This document shows positions 20,226 to 29,002 of a DNA stretch of 64,000 nt, piece by piece (within the stretch, counting starts at the first letter, position 1; each line of letters starts with the position of its first letter). The DNA comes from Sarcodiotheca gaudichaudii (lineage: Eukaryota > Rhodophyta > Florideophyceae > Gigartinales > Solieriaceae), in NCBI GenBank assembly GCA_032355985.1, contig JAUKVZ010000005.1, forward strand, positions 124,001-188,000, in the 5' to 3' direction. Both the position numbers and the translations under genes were made by a program. The notes under the pieces are model-generated. The model made no database searches. It was not told the origin of the DNA and saw nothing but the letters and a program-made list of their open reading frames with translations.

Positions 20226-20675
20226 CTACCCGGCCTCGCCGGCGACTCGACGTTCAATCACGATCTCGCGCGAATCTTCACCAAGATGCCCGATGCGCAC
20301 GCAGATCGCATCCGGCGGCAGCGCCCCTTCGATGCGCTCCGCCCATTCAATCGCCAGCACAGCGCGCTGCGATGCCGGATCATCAAGCCCAAGATCCTCA
20401 AACTCCTCTTCTCCGCTCAGGCGATACGCATCCACATGCACCAGCGTCAGCCCATCACGCCCGTCGCCATATTCCTGCATCAGCACGAACGTCGGACTGC
20501 TCACCAGCGCCGTGTCAATCCCCAGCCCCTCAGCAAGACCGCGCACGAAGCGCGTCTTGCCCGCGCCCAGATCGCCAAAAAGCGCCACGATGTTCCCGGC
20601 GCACAGCGACGCCCCCAGCTCACATGCGATCCGGCGCGTCTGCTCTTCACTTTGTGAAACGATGCGCTCGCTCAT
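20226..20675 (-). CDS. tsaE: tRNA threonylcarbamoyladenosine synthesis ATPase TsaE
   Basis: 149-residue P-loop ATPase needed for t6A formation at position 37 of ANN-decoding tRNAs, working with TsaB and TsaD. Walker A is [31 protein letters not shown] and LVHVDAYRL follow as in the family, and AIEWAERIE is near the C-terminus. ATG 20675 overlaps the thiL stop as ATGA, which decides the start; a further ATG six codons upstream is less likely. The partner genes are not in the window. Confidence 0.93.
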   Translation of the reverse strand: MSERIVSQSEEQTRRIACELGASLCAGNIVALFGDLGAGKTRFVRGLAEGLGIDTALVSSPTFVLMQEYGDGRDGLTLVHVDAYRLSGEEEFEDLGLDDPASQRAVLAIEWAERIEGALPPDAICVRIGHLGEDSREIVIERRVAGEAG

Positions 20676-21565
20676 GGCGACCCATGACTCCATCCAAGCG
20701 TCGAAACATCAACCAGAGCGCCATCGTCATCGACAACGAAGCATCCCGCGCCTGATCGCACCTCGCCGATGCGCGTGATGCGCACGCCCGTCTCATCGCA
20801 AGCATCCGGCACATCGCCCGAAGCCGTGAACAGCAACTCGTAGTCCTCGCCATCCGCGCACGCGCTGCGCCACGCCCCCGCGCCATCGTGCATCGGAATC
20901 AGCGCGCTCTCCATCACGATCTGCGCGCCCGAAGCCTGCGCCACGCGCCCCCCGTCAAGACCCAGACCATCCGAAAGATCAATCATCGCCCCAAGCCGAT
21001 CGCCAAGCCGATCGCACAACCACGCGCCCTCTTTCACCCGCGGCTCAAACGACAGATGCCGCCCCGACGCCAGTGATCCACCAATCGCGCCCGTCACATA
21101 CACCCCATCACCCACCCGGGCGCCGGATCGCAACACCGGCCCGCGCTCGCCATGCGCCTCGCCAATCACCGTCGCCGTCAATGACAAGGCCCCATCGCTC
21201 GACGCGATATCGCCCCCCACCAGCGGACATCCCCACACGCGGCCGCGCTCCGCCAGCGCGTGAAAAAGCGCGCTCCCTCCCTCAAATCCATCCGGCAATG
21301 CCCCCGTCACCAGACTCACGAGCGGCGTGCCACCCATTGCCGCGATATCCGAGACGCTCCGCCCCATCGCCTTGTGCGCGATGGCCGACACGGAAGTTTG
21401 CTCCGGATCAAAATGACGTCCGCCGATCAGCTGATCCACCGTCAGCAGCAGCTTTCGCCCGCTGATGTCGATCACCGCCGTGTCGTCGCCCGGCCCCACC
21501 TCCACCGGCGGCGGGAAGCTCGTCGATCGAGCGTAAATCTGATTCAGGAGTTCAAGCTCGTTCAC
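20672..21565 (-). CDS. thiL: Thiamine-monophosphate kinase
   Basis: 297-residue enzyme that phosphorylates thiamine monophosphate to thiamine pyrophosphate. VGPGDDTAVIDISGRKLLLT, QLIGGRHFDPEQTS, HKAMGRSVSDIAAMGGTP and MIDLSDGLGLDGGRVAQASG match the AIR-synthase-like ThiL fold. The start is GTG 21565 (VNELELLNQIY), where homology begins; an upstream open extension runs into the divergent hydrolase region. No TPP riboswitch is seen in the 48-base gap to the divergent gene. It overlaps tsaE by four bases. Confidence 0.9.
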   Translation of the reverse strand: MNELELLNQIYARSTSFPPPVEVGPGDDTAVIDISGRKLLLTVDQLIGGRHFDPEQTSVSAIAHKAMGRSVSDIAAMGGTPLVSLVTGALPDGFEGGSALFHALAERGRVWGCPLVGGDIASSDGALSLTATVIGEAHGERGPVLRSGARVGDGVYVTGAIGGSLASGRHLSFEPRVKEGAWLCDRLGDRLGAMIDLSDGLGLDGGRVAQASGAQIVMESALIPMHDGAGAWRSACADGEDYELLFTASGDVPDACDETGVRITRIGEVRSGAGCFVVDDDGALVDVSTLGWSHGSP

Positions 21566-21613
21566 AATCAGGCGGTATCCTCCCCCGACCCCGGAGACGA
21601 TACCGTACCCGCG

Positions 21614-22702
21614 ATGCAGGCCCCGTCCGACTTCAATCTGTCCCCGCCCATGACGCTCGCGCATGTCGGTGTGCAGCGCCCGCCGCTCGGATTCCGCCCC
21701 TTCTGGCTCCAGTGGTCCGGCCGCGTCTGGCCTGCAGAGCCGAAAATCCGGGCGCTCGATCCGCAGAAGGATGCCGGATCACCGGCGCTTGATGTCAAAG
21801 CCACCCATGTGATCTCCAGCCTCAATGGCGTCGACCTCGCCTGCCGCATCATCACGCCCGAGCCCGCGAAGGATCCCGACGGCGTCATCCTCACCCTTCA
21901 CGGCTACGGCGCCGGCGGCCCCAGCGACAGCGCCAATCCATGGACCGAGCGAAACATGCACGTCGCCCGCCTGCGCGTGCGCGGCTTCGATGGCTCCCCC
22001 TGCGCAAAGCCCGCCGAAGAACAGACCGGCGATGGCTGGATCACACGAGGCCTTCATTCCATCGAATCCTGGATACTTCCCGCAGCTGTCGCGGATGTCG
22101 TCTTCGCCTTCCGCGCCCTTCGCCGCATGTATGGCGACGGCATGCCCATCTCCATCCACGGCGAGAGCTTCGGCGGCGGCCTGGCCGTCATCGCAGCCAG
22201 CCAGATCATCGGCCACGATCGCATCCATCGCCTGGCCCTGGGCGTCCCATCACTGGGCGACTGGCAATGGCGTTTGCGCAACTGCTCAGGCGAAGGCGTC
22301 GGCTCCGGCGCCGAAATCATGCGCTACATCGAACGCCACGCCGAAAAACGCACCGAGATCGAGCAGACGCTGCGATCCCTTGACGCCGTGCTGCACGCTC
22401 ATCGTGTGCTCTGCCCCGTCGTCTGCAAGCTTGCGCTGCGTGATGATGTGGTGCCCGCGCCTTCCGCCGCGGCGATCTACAACGCCCTCGGCGCCAGCCC
22501 CAGCATGAAGTGGCGATTCGTCACGCACTACGCGCACTTCGATGGCGGCATGCAGGACCTTCGCCGCCACGCGCTCTTCGAGCGATTGATCGGCGCCTTC
22601 CTCGATCCGAAGCAGGATCTCATCCCGCTCATGCATCGCTGGGATAAACAGCTGCACGATGGAGTCGATCCGCCGGGCGAAGACGCGGCGCCCGCGCAGT
22701 AA
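21614..22702 (+). CDS. Alpha/beta hydrolase, possibly esterase
   Basis: 362-residue soluble alpha/beta hydrolase. ILTLHGYGAGGPSDSANPW supplies the oxyanion-hole region, ISIHGESFGGGLAVIAAS the nucleophile elbow with Ser in GESFG, LRDDVVPAP the acidic residue and THYAHFDGG the His. The long stretch between strands and the ending recall acetylxylan-esterase/cephalosporin deacetylase-type enzymes, but similarity is loose and substrate is unknown. ATG 21614 is chosen because the frame upstream overlaps the divergent thiL start. No signal peptide is apparent. Confidence 0.78.
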   Translation: MQAPSDFNLSPPMTLAHVGVQRPPLGFRPFWLQWSGRVWPAEPKIRALDPQKDAGSPALDVKATHVISSLNGVDLACRIITPEPAKDPDGVILTLHGYGAGGPSDSANPWTERNMHVARLRVRGFDGSPCAKPAEEQTGDGWITRGLHSIESWILPAAVADVVFAFRALRRMYGDGMPISIHGESFGGGLAVIAASQIIGHDRIHRLALGVPSLGDWQWRLRNCSGEGVGSGAEIMRYIERHAEKRTEIEQTLRSLDAVLHAHRVLCPVVCKLALRDDVVPAPSAAAIYNALGASPSMKWRFVTHYAHFDGGMQDLRRHALFERLIGAFLDPKQDLIPLMHRWDKQLHDGVDPPGEDAAPAQ

Positions 22703-22911
22703 GGGACGCCCGCTCTTTTCGGACGCGCCTGCATCGCGCCCGTCCATATCGCAGTCAAGACAGGAAGCCTGCAAGCGCAGATGCGTCTGTGAGGGTCCGA
22801 GTTCATCCGCGCTCCCCTTCCCGCGCGATCAACGCTTCGATTCCGAGCCAACGCTTTCGATACTTCCCCAGCACGGATCGCCTCAATCGGCGGCTTGTTG
22901 GAGGAAGAGCC

Positions 22912-23751
22912 ATGATCGGACCATTCAATCCGAACGCGCTGGGCGCCCAGCGGATTCTCAACAGCAATCTCATCCAGACGCAGAACTCCTTCGTGAAGCT
23001 CGCGACTGGTTTGCGCATCAACTCAGGCGCCGATGATCCCGCCGGGCTCATCGCATCCGAGTTCCTCAGCGCCAAGCTGCGCGAGCTTGAAGCAGAGTCC
23101 CGCGCGCTGGATCGCGCCGAGCACGTCGCCGAAACCGCCGACGCCTCCCTGGGCGAAGTCTCAGAACTTCTCGGTGAAGCCCGCGCACTCGTCGTCGAAA
23201 ACGCCAATGGCGGCCTCTCCGAAGCCGAACGCGAGGCCAACCAGATGGAGCTCGACTCCATCCTCTCGACCGTCGATCGCATCGCCGGAACCACGCAGTT
23301 CAACTCCGACAATCTGCTCGACGGCAGCGCCGACATCGTCCTCCCCGACGGCGTCACCCAGCACATCGATAGCGCCTCGACAAATCATCTCGGTGAGTCC
23401 GAGATCGATGGCGAGACCTACCGCCTGTCCGATCTCGGCGCCGGCGGCTCGCTGAACATCACCGATGGAGATCTCTCCAAGGCTCAGCAGGTGCTCGACG
23501 CCGCCCACAGCCAGATTGCCCGCCAGCGAGGCGAACTCGGCGCCTTCTCGAAGAACACGGTGCGCTCCCGTCAGGCCAATGTCGGCGTCGCCATCGAGAA
23601 TGTCTCCAGCGCCGTCTCCGTCATCCGCGATACGGACTTCGCCTTCGAGACCTCGCGCGTCGCCAGCCGCCAGATTCTCGCCGGCAGCTCGCTCATCGCG
23701 CTCAATCTCTCGAACTTCCAGGCTGGCGCTGTCCTTCGGCTCGTCGGCTGA
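22912..23751 (+). CDS. Flagellin
   Basis: 279-residue flagellin with only the D0/D1 parts. The N-terminal domain has NSFVKLATGLRINSGADDPA followed by GLIASE, and the C-terminal domain ENVSSAVSVIRDTDFAFETS, RVASRQILAGSSL and ALNLSNFQAGAVLRLVG. The variable middle (about 130-190) is short. GAGGAAG at 22901-22907 fixes the start. No other flagellar gene is in the window, so the filament machinery must be elsewhere. A filament-type or minor flagellin cannot be told apart from the sequence. Confidence 0.9.
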   Translation: MIGPFNPNALGAQRILNSNLIQTQNSFVKLATGLRINSGADDPAGLIASEFLSAKLRELEAESRALDRAEHVAETADASLGEVSELLGEARALVVENANGGLSEAEREANQMELDSILSTVDRIAGTTQFNSDNLLDGSADIVLPDGVTQHIDSASTNHLGESEIDGETYRLSDLGAGGSLNITDGDLSKAQQVLDAAHSQIARQRGELGAFSKNTVRSRQANVGVAIENVSSAVSVIRDTDFAFETSRVASRQILAGSSLIALNLSNFQAGAVLRLVG

Positions 23752-23835
23752 CCCCCGCCAAAGGCGCCGGCCCGCCAGCCCCGCTATCATCCGTCCCCGA
23801 ATCGATCCAGGGCCGCAGGCCCGCTCGATTCGCCG

Positions 23836-23909
23836 GGGCGCATAGCTCAGCTGGCTAGAGCGCTGCCGTCACATGGCAGAGGTCACTGGTTCGAGTCCAG
23901 TTGCGCCCA
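23836..23909 (+). tRNA. tRNA-Val (anticodon CAC)
   Basis: A 74-nt cloverleaf folds cleanly: acceptor GGGCGCA with TGCGCCC, D stem GCTC/GAGC, anticodon stem CTGCC/GGCAG around loop GTCACAT (anticodon CAC), variable loop AGGTC, and T arm ACTGG TTCGAGT CCAGT. The discriminator base is A. The 3' CCA is not encoded; the following bases are CTT. It reads valine GTG codons. Confidence 0.95.
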
Positions 23910-24066
23910 CTTTCAGCGATTGAAGTCGACACGCCCGAAAGGCGATGATCGAATGAACCAACTTTTCTCTCGCTGCGCTCCTCGCGCCCGGAGCGATTCG
24001 CGCCCCTGACCGCTGAAGCGGAATGTGCGACGCTCTCGAAGCCGAATGTCTCAACAGGAGATCGAG

Positions 24067-24576
24067 ATGTCTGTCGCCAGAACCTTCATCCTCGGAATGA
24101 TCGCCGGCGCCTTCGTCCTGGCCTGCGGCATCGCCCTCGGCGGTATGGCCCAGTCCGGCGAGATCGCCCACTTCGACAAACTCACAGTCAACGAACTCTC
24201 CGTCCTCAAGCCCGACGGCGGCAGAGTCATCTGGATGAAGCCCGACGAAACCGGCGGCGTCGTGGTCGTCACGAATCTGGATGGCAAACCTGCCATGGTC
24301 ATCGACAACGTCGAGCATGGTGGCAGGCTCAGTTCCTACACCGCAGACGGCCGCAACATCTTCCGCGCCGGCGCCGACGCCGATGGCGGATTCATCAACT
24401 TCTTCAATCACAATCGCACGCTGATGACCGTCGTGGGCGCCAACGAATACGGCGGCGCACTTCTGGCGTTCAATCGCGAAGGGCGACCCGCGGCGACCAT
24501 GTCCGCCGGCGAGGCCGGAGGTGAAATTCTCACTTTCGGAAACAACTCGCGCGCCCCGACCTCGAAAACTCCCTGA
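24067..24576 (+). CDS. Membrane-anchored protein with exact 22-residue tandem repeats, unknown function
   Basis: 169-residue protein, not recognised. One hydrophobic helix (about 6-27) anchors it, then four consecutive units of exactly 22 residues each begin with GG: residues 63-84, 85-106, 107-128 and 129-150, with a fifth partial unit at 151-160 and a related 20-residue stretch just before (LSVLKPDGGRVIWMKPDE). The shared pattern is GG-x-hydrophobic-x-x-aromatic/T-N-x-D/E-G-R, which suggests a small beta-solenoid outside the cytoplasm. AGGAG at 24056-24060 supports ATG 24067 over ATG 24046. A strong terminator follows. Confidence 0.75.
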   Translation: MSVARTFILGMIAGAFVLACGIALGGMAQSGEIAHFDKLTVNELSVLKPDGGRVIWMKPDETGGVVVVTNLDGKPAMVIDNVEHGGRLSSYTADGRNIFRAGADADGGFINFFNHNRTLMTVVGANEYGGALLAFNREGRPAATMSAGEAGGEILTFGNNSRAPTSKTP

Positions 24577-24610
24577 GATCCCGGCGTCCATTGCTGATCC
24601 GTCGAACAAC

Positions 24611-24640
24611 CCCCGGCTGAGTCCCCCAGCCGGGGTTTTT
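24611..24640 (+). terminator. Intrinsic terminator after the 22-residue-repeat gene
   Basis: Perfect stem CCCCGGCTG (24611-24619) and CAGCCGGGG (24627-24635) with a 7-nt loop, followed directly by TTTTT CTTTG. It lies 35 bases past the stop at 24576 and separates this gene from the M23 peptidase gene. Confidence 0.9.
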
Positions 24641-24724
24641 CTTTGCGCAATCCTGATGACCCCGCGCCGCAATCCTCCGGTATCATGTCGCCAGCGCTCG
24701 CGAATCTTGCATGGAGACTCGGGC

Positions 24725-26335
24725 ATGGGGAAGGACTCATTCGGACGAACGGTGCGCCGCGCCATGACTGTCGTCATGTGTGCCCTCGCGCCAGTGACCG
24801 TCACAGCGCACGCCGAGCCCGAAGGCTGGGCCATGGGCGGCGGCCCCATGGACGTCGGCGGCGCCAGACCCGACTGCATCTCAGCCGAAGAACGCGCACG
24901 CATTGATCAGCAAGTCCAGAACTTTCTGCGCGACCATCCGGAGCACGCCACACTCAGAGGCGGCGCCGGACCAGCCCTCTACACCTTCTACCCCATTGGC
25001 GGAACCGTCTTCCAGGATCTCTGGGCGAACAACTTCGTCGATCTTGATCCCACTGGCGGCGTCCTCGACTGGGACTGCACCGACTTCACCTACAACGGCC
25101 ATCAGGGACACGATGTCGGCATCCGCTCCTTCGGCGAGCAGGAGATCGGCGTGCCCATTTACGCCGCCCTCGATGGCGTCGTGCTTTCAACGCACGATGG
25201 CGAGCCCGACATGAACACCGTCTGGGCCAACCAGACAGCCAACTCCGTCATCATCAATCATGGCGCCGGCCAGATCGGCTACTACTGGCACATGAAGAAC
25301 GGCTCCGTCGCCGTCAGCCCCGGACAGGCAGTCAAAGCCGGTCAACAGATCGGGCTGATGGCCTCCAGCGGCGTCAGCACAGGCCCGCATCTGCACTTCG
25401 AAACGAACACGCCCGGCGGTGTGCTCGAGCCCTTCACCGGCACATGCCATCCCGGCGATTCCGGCTGGACGGATCAGATTCCGATCCGGCGCGACATGTA
25501 CGCCCGCGATGTCGGCGTGACGCACATGGATCTATCGCAGGAACAGGGAATGCCCTTTGCGCTTCCCGCTGATGGTCAGCTCGCGCTGACCGACACCCTT
25601 TTCTACACATGGCTTCGCGTCCACAACATTCCAGCTTTTTCGAGTTGGGCGATTTCGGCCAGACATCCGGATGACTCCATCACATCGCTGGGCAGCGGCA
25701 ATTTCAACAATCCCGAGCCCTACCGAACCTCCTGGTGGTGGTGGTCGCGCAATGTCATCGCCATGCAGACGACCACCGGCGTGTACACGATCATCATCGA
25801 GATCGACGGGGAAGTCGTCGCCGAAGCGCCCGTCGAAGTGCGCCCAGCGCGCACCCCCGATTTCAACCGTCCCCCTGCCGATGTGACCGTCGCACTCGAT
25901 CCACCCGCGCCTGAATATGGCGATGTCGTCTTCTGCCGCGTCACCAACGATCTGCTGCACGATGATCCCGACTACGACATTGTGCGCTACAACTATCGCT
26001 GGGAAGTCGGCGGCGTTGAAGTCCGCAACATCATCTCCGCCGGACATGCCGACGCTCTGCAGTGGGATCTGCTCAGCCCCGGCGACACCGTCGAGTGCTT
26101 CGTCACACCCACCGACGGCGCACTCGATGCAAGCGCAGTCTCCGCCTCAGCGTCGATTCCGCAGGAGTGCATCGCCGATCTCAATGGCGACGGCATGGTC
26201 GGCGCCGGCGATCTCGCAATCCTCATCGGAAGCTGGGGACTGAATCCGGGCCATCCGGCGGACTTCGACGGAAGCGGCGGCATCGAAGCCATCGATCTCG
26301 CCACGCTCATCGGTTTCTGGGGCCCCTGTCCCTGA
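24725..26335 (+). CDS. Secreted M23 (LytM) peptidase-like protein with C-terminal dockerin
   Basis: 536-residue exported protein. A signal peptide (about 1-30) precedes a LytM/M23 domain with QGHDVGIRSFG, GVPIYAALDGVV, YYWHMKNGSVAVSPGQAV and PHLHFETNTPGG, which includes the zinc ligands of peptidoglycan endopeptidases. An Ig-like region of about 200 residues follows (VTVALDPPAPEYGDVVFCRV). The end is a dockerin-type pair, IADLNGDGMVGAGDLAILIG and DFDGSGGIEAIDLATLIG. Probably a cell-wall hydrolase or wall-binding protein at the surface. ATG 24725 is chosen by signal peptide position and GGAG upstream. Confidence 0.87.
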   Translation: MGKDSFGRTVRRAMTVVMCALAPVTVTAHAEPEGWAMGGGPMDVGGARPDCISAEERARIDQQVQNFLRDHPEHATLRGGAGPALYTFYPIGGTVFQDLWANNFVDLDPTGGVLDWDCTDFTYNGHQGHDVGIRSFGEQEIGVPIYAALDGVVLSTHDGEPDMNTVWANQTANSVIINHGAGQIGYYWHMKNGSVAVSPGQAVKAGQQIGLMASSGVSTGPHLHFETNTPGGVLEPFTGTCHPGDSGWTDQIPIRRDMYARDVGVTHMDLSQEQGMPFALPADGQLALTDTLFYTWLRVHNIPAFSSWAISARHPDDSITSLGSGNFNNPEPYRTSWWWWSRNVIAMQTTTGVYTIIIEIDGEVVAEAPVEVRPARTPDFNRPPADVTVALDPPAPEYGDVVFCRVTNDLLHDDPDYDIVRYNYRWEVGGVEVRNIISAGHADALQWDLLSPGDTVECFVTPTDGALDASAVSASASIPQECIADLNGDGMVGAGDLAILIGSWGLNPGHPADFDGSGGIEAIDLATLIGFWGPCP

Positions 26336-26375
26336 CGCGCATACGCACGCGCCCACACGATGTACGCTCCCTTCC

Positions 26376-26936
26376 ATGAGCTACATCAAAACGATCGACG
26401 CATCAGAAGCCGAAGGCGAACTCGCCGCGCTCTACAAGCGCGCCGGCAATCCCGACGGCACGATCGACAACGTCATGAAAGTGCACTCGCTCAGCCCCGA
26501 ATCGCTGCGCGCACACTTCGATCTGTACGTCGTCGCGATGCACAAGCCATCACCGCTGTCGCGCGCCGAGCGGGAGATCATCGGAACCATCGTCAGCCGC
26601 CTCAACGCCTGCGACTATTGCCGCACGCATCACGCCGCCGGACTCAGGCGCCTCCTGCCCGATGATCGCAAACAACTCGCCGATGACATCGAATCAGGCG
26701 ACGATTCCGGCCTGACGCCTCGCGAAGCCGCGATGGCCCGCTACGCCGAAGTGCTCACCAAGAATCCCGGCGTCATCACGCGCGCCGATGTCGATGCATT
26801 GCGAGAAGCCGGCCTCGACGATCGTTCCATCCTCGATCTGGCGCAGGTCGTCGCTTACTTCTGTTACGCCAATCGCATCGTCACCGGCCTCGGCGCGGAA
26901 GTCGAATCATTCCCCCTCGGCCAGCATCCGGATTAG
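26376..26936 (+). CDS. Peroxidase-related AhpD-like protein
   Basis: 186-residue carboxymuconolactone decarboxylase-family protein. The redox signature NACDYCRTHHAAGL (CxxC with His three residues on) and VVAYFCYANRIVTGLG match the uncharacterised peroxidase-related branch of the AhpD fold. It probably reduces or relays electrons to peroxides in the cytoplasm. Length is that of the family. Its stop overlaps the convergent rsmD stop by four bases. Confidence 0.87.
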   Translation: MSYIKTIDASEAEGELAALYKRAGNPDGTIDNVMKVHSLSPESLRAHFDLYVVAMHKPSPLSRAEREIIGTIVSRLNACDYCRTHHAAGLRRLLPDDRKQLADDIESGDDSGLTPREAAMARYAEVLTKNPGVITRADVDALREAGLDDRSILDLAQVVAYFCYANRIVTGLGAEVESFPLGQHPD

Positions 26937-27565
26937 CTCGAGCGATCACGCATGTACAGATGGCACGCCATCGTTGAGTACTCATGCGTCTCCGGACCAA
27001 TCGCTCCATCAAGCCGCAGATCCACGTCCACGAATCGTGTTCGATCCTTTTCGTCCCCGTCGCCATCCTCCACAATCTTGTCCACCAGCGGCCAGGGCGT
27101 GCGCAGAATCGCATACCCCTCATCATCCAGCTTGCCGACGAGCTGCGCAAACTGCTGCATCACAAGCTTGCGGCGATCAGGATCGCGCATCAATGGATAC
27201 GGCGGATCGAAGAACATCAGATGCGCCGGATCCGGACATCGCGCCAGCGTCGCCACACCCAGCGCATCGCCGACAATCAACTCCGCGCGATCCTCGACAC
27301 CGAGCATCTCGATATTCGATCGAAGAATGCCGGCAATCTCCCGATCCCGTTCGACGAACACGACGCGCTCAGCGCCGCGCGACAACGCTTCAAGACCAAT
27401 CGATCCCGAACCCGCAAATGCATCAAGGATGCACTGCCCTTCAACATGCCCGCGCAGCAGGTTGAATATCGATTCGCGCACGCGCGCAGGCATCGGACGC
27501 GTCTTCTCCGCATCCGGAGGCGAGTTGAGGTTTCGACGTCGAAATGCACCGCCAATGATCTTCAT
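26933..27565 (-). CDS. rsmD: 16S rRNA (guanine-966-N2)-methyltransferase
   Basis: 210-residue SAM-dependent methyltransferase. The RsmD hallmarks are MKIIGGAFRRRNL, RPMPARVRESIFNLL, the SAM site LDAFAGSGSIGLEALSRGA and the catalytic FFDPPYPL. It is divergent from metK, the gene for the enzyme that makes its methyl donor, with 181 bases between starts, and converges on the AhpD-like gene. Confidence 0.93.
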   Translation of the reverse strand: MKIIGGAFRRRNLNSPPDAEKTRPMPARVRESIFNLLRGHVEGQCILDAFAGSGSIGLEALSRGAERVVFVERDREIAGILRSNIEMLGVEDRAELIVGDALGVATLARCPDPAHLMFFDPPYPLMRDPDRRKLVMQQFAQLVGKLDDEGYAILRTPWPLVDKIVEDGDGDEKDRTRFVDVDLRLDGAIGPETHEYSTMACHLYMRDRSS

Positions 27566-27618
27566 ATCCCGCGATGGAACGTTCTTTCGGCCTTGCAGTC
27601 AAGTCGGAAGCCGATCGG

Positions 27619-27647
27619 TTGCCCGACGCTCCCCCGCCCCCTAGAGT
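27619..27647 (+). promoter_or_regulatory. Candidate sigma-70-type promoter for metK
   Basis: TTGCCC (27619-27624) and TAGAGT (27642-27647) are separated by 17 bases; each matches four of six consensus positions. Transcription would start near 27654, at the foot of the hairpin described next and about 93 bases before the metK ATG. Eye-picked, so a chance match is possible. Confidence 0.35.
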
Positions 27648-27652
27648 GGCCG

Positions 27653-27679
27653 AACCCGGGCTTTATCCGCCCGGGTTTT
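27653..27679 (+). promoter_or_regulatory. Terminator-like hairpin in the metK leader
   Basis: AACCCGGGC (27653-27661) and GCCCGGGTT (27669-27677) form a perfect 9-bp stem around TTTATCC, followed by TTG. It lies between two divergent genes, so no upstream plus-strand gene needs terminating. It could be an attenuator or a 5' protective stem of the metK mRNA. No known SAM riboswitch consensus was recognised around it. Confidence 0.5.
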
Positions 27680-27746
27680 GCATATCACTCGAACGCAGCC
27701 TCGCCCGGAACGCCGGCGCAAGGCGCCGAAGCTTGGAGACCTGTAC

Positions 27747-28907
27747 ATGTGCGCGTATCTTTTCACTTCTGAATCCGTCTCCATGGGACATCCCGACAAG
27801 GTGGCGGATCAGATCTCTGACGCAGTCCTCGACGCCATGATCGCCGAAGACCCCAACGCGCGCGTCGCATGTGAAGTCATGGTCTCCACCGGCATGGCCA
27901 TCGTGGCCGGCGAAGTCACAACCAGCGCATACGTCGAAATCCCCGAGCTCGTCCGCCAGACAGTCCGAGGCATCGGATACACCGATCCCTCCATGGCATT
28001 CGATCACGAGACGTGCGCCGTCCTCGTCAGCCTCAAGCAGCAGTCCGCCGACATCGCCATGGGCGTCGACACCGAGGGCGCCGGCGATCAGGGCATGATG
28101 TTCGGATACGCCTGCCGCGAAACCGACACCCTCGATCCCGACGCATTCATGCCCCTGCCCGTCTTCCTCGCGCATCGACTTGTCGAGAAGCAGGCGAATG
28201 TCAGGGAATCCGGCGAAATCGAAGGACTTCGCCCCGACGCCAAGAGCCAGGTCACGCTCAAGTACAACGAAAAAGGCGAGCCGCAGGGCGTCGACACCGT
28301 CGTCCTCTCCACGCAGCACAACAAGCTCTGGAATGAACGACAGAAGGATCTCTCCGCCGAAATCGTCGCGAAGATCATGAAGCCCACGCTCGGCGATCTC
28401 TGGCATGACGACATCAAGGTTCACGTCAATCCCACAGGCCGCTTCGAAATCGGCGGCCCTCACGGCGACGTCGGACTCACAGGACGCAAGATCATCGTCG
28501 ACACCTACGGCGGCATGGGCCGTCACGGCGGCGGCGCGTTCTCCGGCAAGGATCCGACAAAGGTCGATCGCTCCGCCGCCTACATGGCGCGATATATCGC
28601 CAAGAACATCGTCGCCGCCGGCCTCGCCGAACGCTGCGAGATTCAGCTCAGCTATGCCATCGGCGTCGCCGAGCCCACCAGTGTGCATGTCGATTGCGTC
28701 GGCGCTCAGGCCGATCCAGTCGCCATCGCCAAGGCCGTGCGAGAGGTCTTCCTCCTCACGCCCAAGGGGATCATCGAGTCTCTCGGACTTCGCAAGCCGA
28801 TCTACCGCCCCACCGCCAGGCATGGCCACTTTGGCCGCATCCCGGAAGGCGACTTCTTCCGCTGGGAGCGCACCGACAAGGTCGACGCCCTCAAAGCCGC
28901 GCTCTAA
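27747..28907 (+). CDS. metK: S-adenosylmethionine synthase
   Basis: 386-residue enzyme that joins methionine and ATP to make [39 protein letters not shown], the Lys-rich loop [20 protein letters not shown] and [20 protein letters not shown] are diagnostic. The ATG at 27747 is preceded by TTGGAG at the right spacing; the frame is open 23 codons further upstream but includes the leader hairpin. A strong bidirectional terminator follows. Confidence 0.97.
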   Translation: MCAYLFTSESVSMGHPDKVADQISDAVLDAMIAEDPNARVACEVMVSTGMAIVAGEVTTSAYVEIPELVRQTVRGIGYTDPSMAFDHETCAVLVSLKQQSADIAMGVDTEGAGDQGMMFGYACRETDTLDPDAFMPLPVFLAHRLVEKQANVRESGEIEGLRPDAKSQVTLKYNEKGEPQGVDTVVLSTQHNKLWNERQKDLSAEIVAKIMKPTLGDLWHDDIKVHVNPTGRFEIGGPHGDVGLTGRKIIVDTYGGMGRHGGGAFSGKDPTKVDRSAAYMARYIAKNIVAAGLAERCEIQLSYAIGVAEPTSVHVDCVGAQADPVAIAKAVREVFLLTPKGIIESLGLRKPIYRPTARHGHFGRIPEGDFFRWERTDKVDALKAAL

Positions 28908-28939
28908 GTCGAGTCGCCACTTCAACTTGCAAAATGAAA

Positions 28940-28973
28940 CAGGCCCGCGTCCTTTCCATGGGACGCGGGCCTG
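28940..28973. terminator. Bidirectional intrinsic terminator between metK and rpoC
   Basis: CAGGCCCGCGTCC (28940-28952) pairs perfectly with GGACGCGGGCCTG (28961-28973) over an 8-nt loop. The plus side is followed by ACTTATTTC and the minus side by TTTCATTTTGC, so it can stop both metK and the convergent rpoC transcript. Confidence 0.88.
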
Positions 28974-29002
28974 ACTTATTTCAACTCAGTGTCGACCGAC
29001 AA

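Noticed and set aside
27590-27746. metK leader considered as a known SAM riboswitch
   Set aside because: None of the conserved cores of the SAM-I or SAM-II classes could be recognised; only a simple hairpin is visible.
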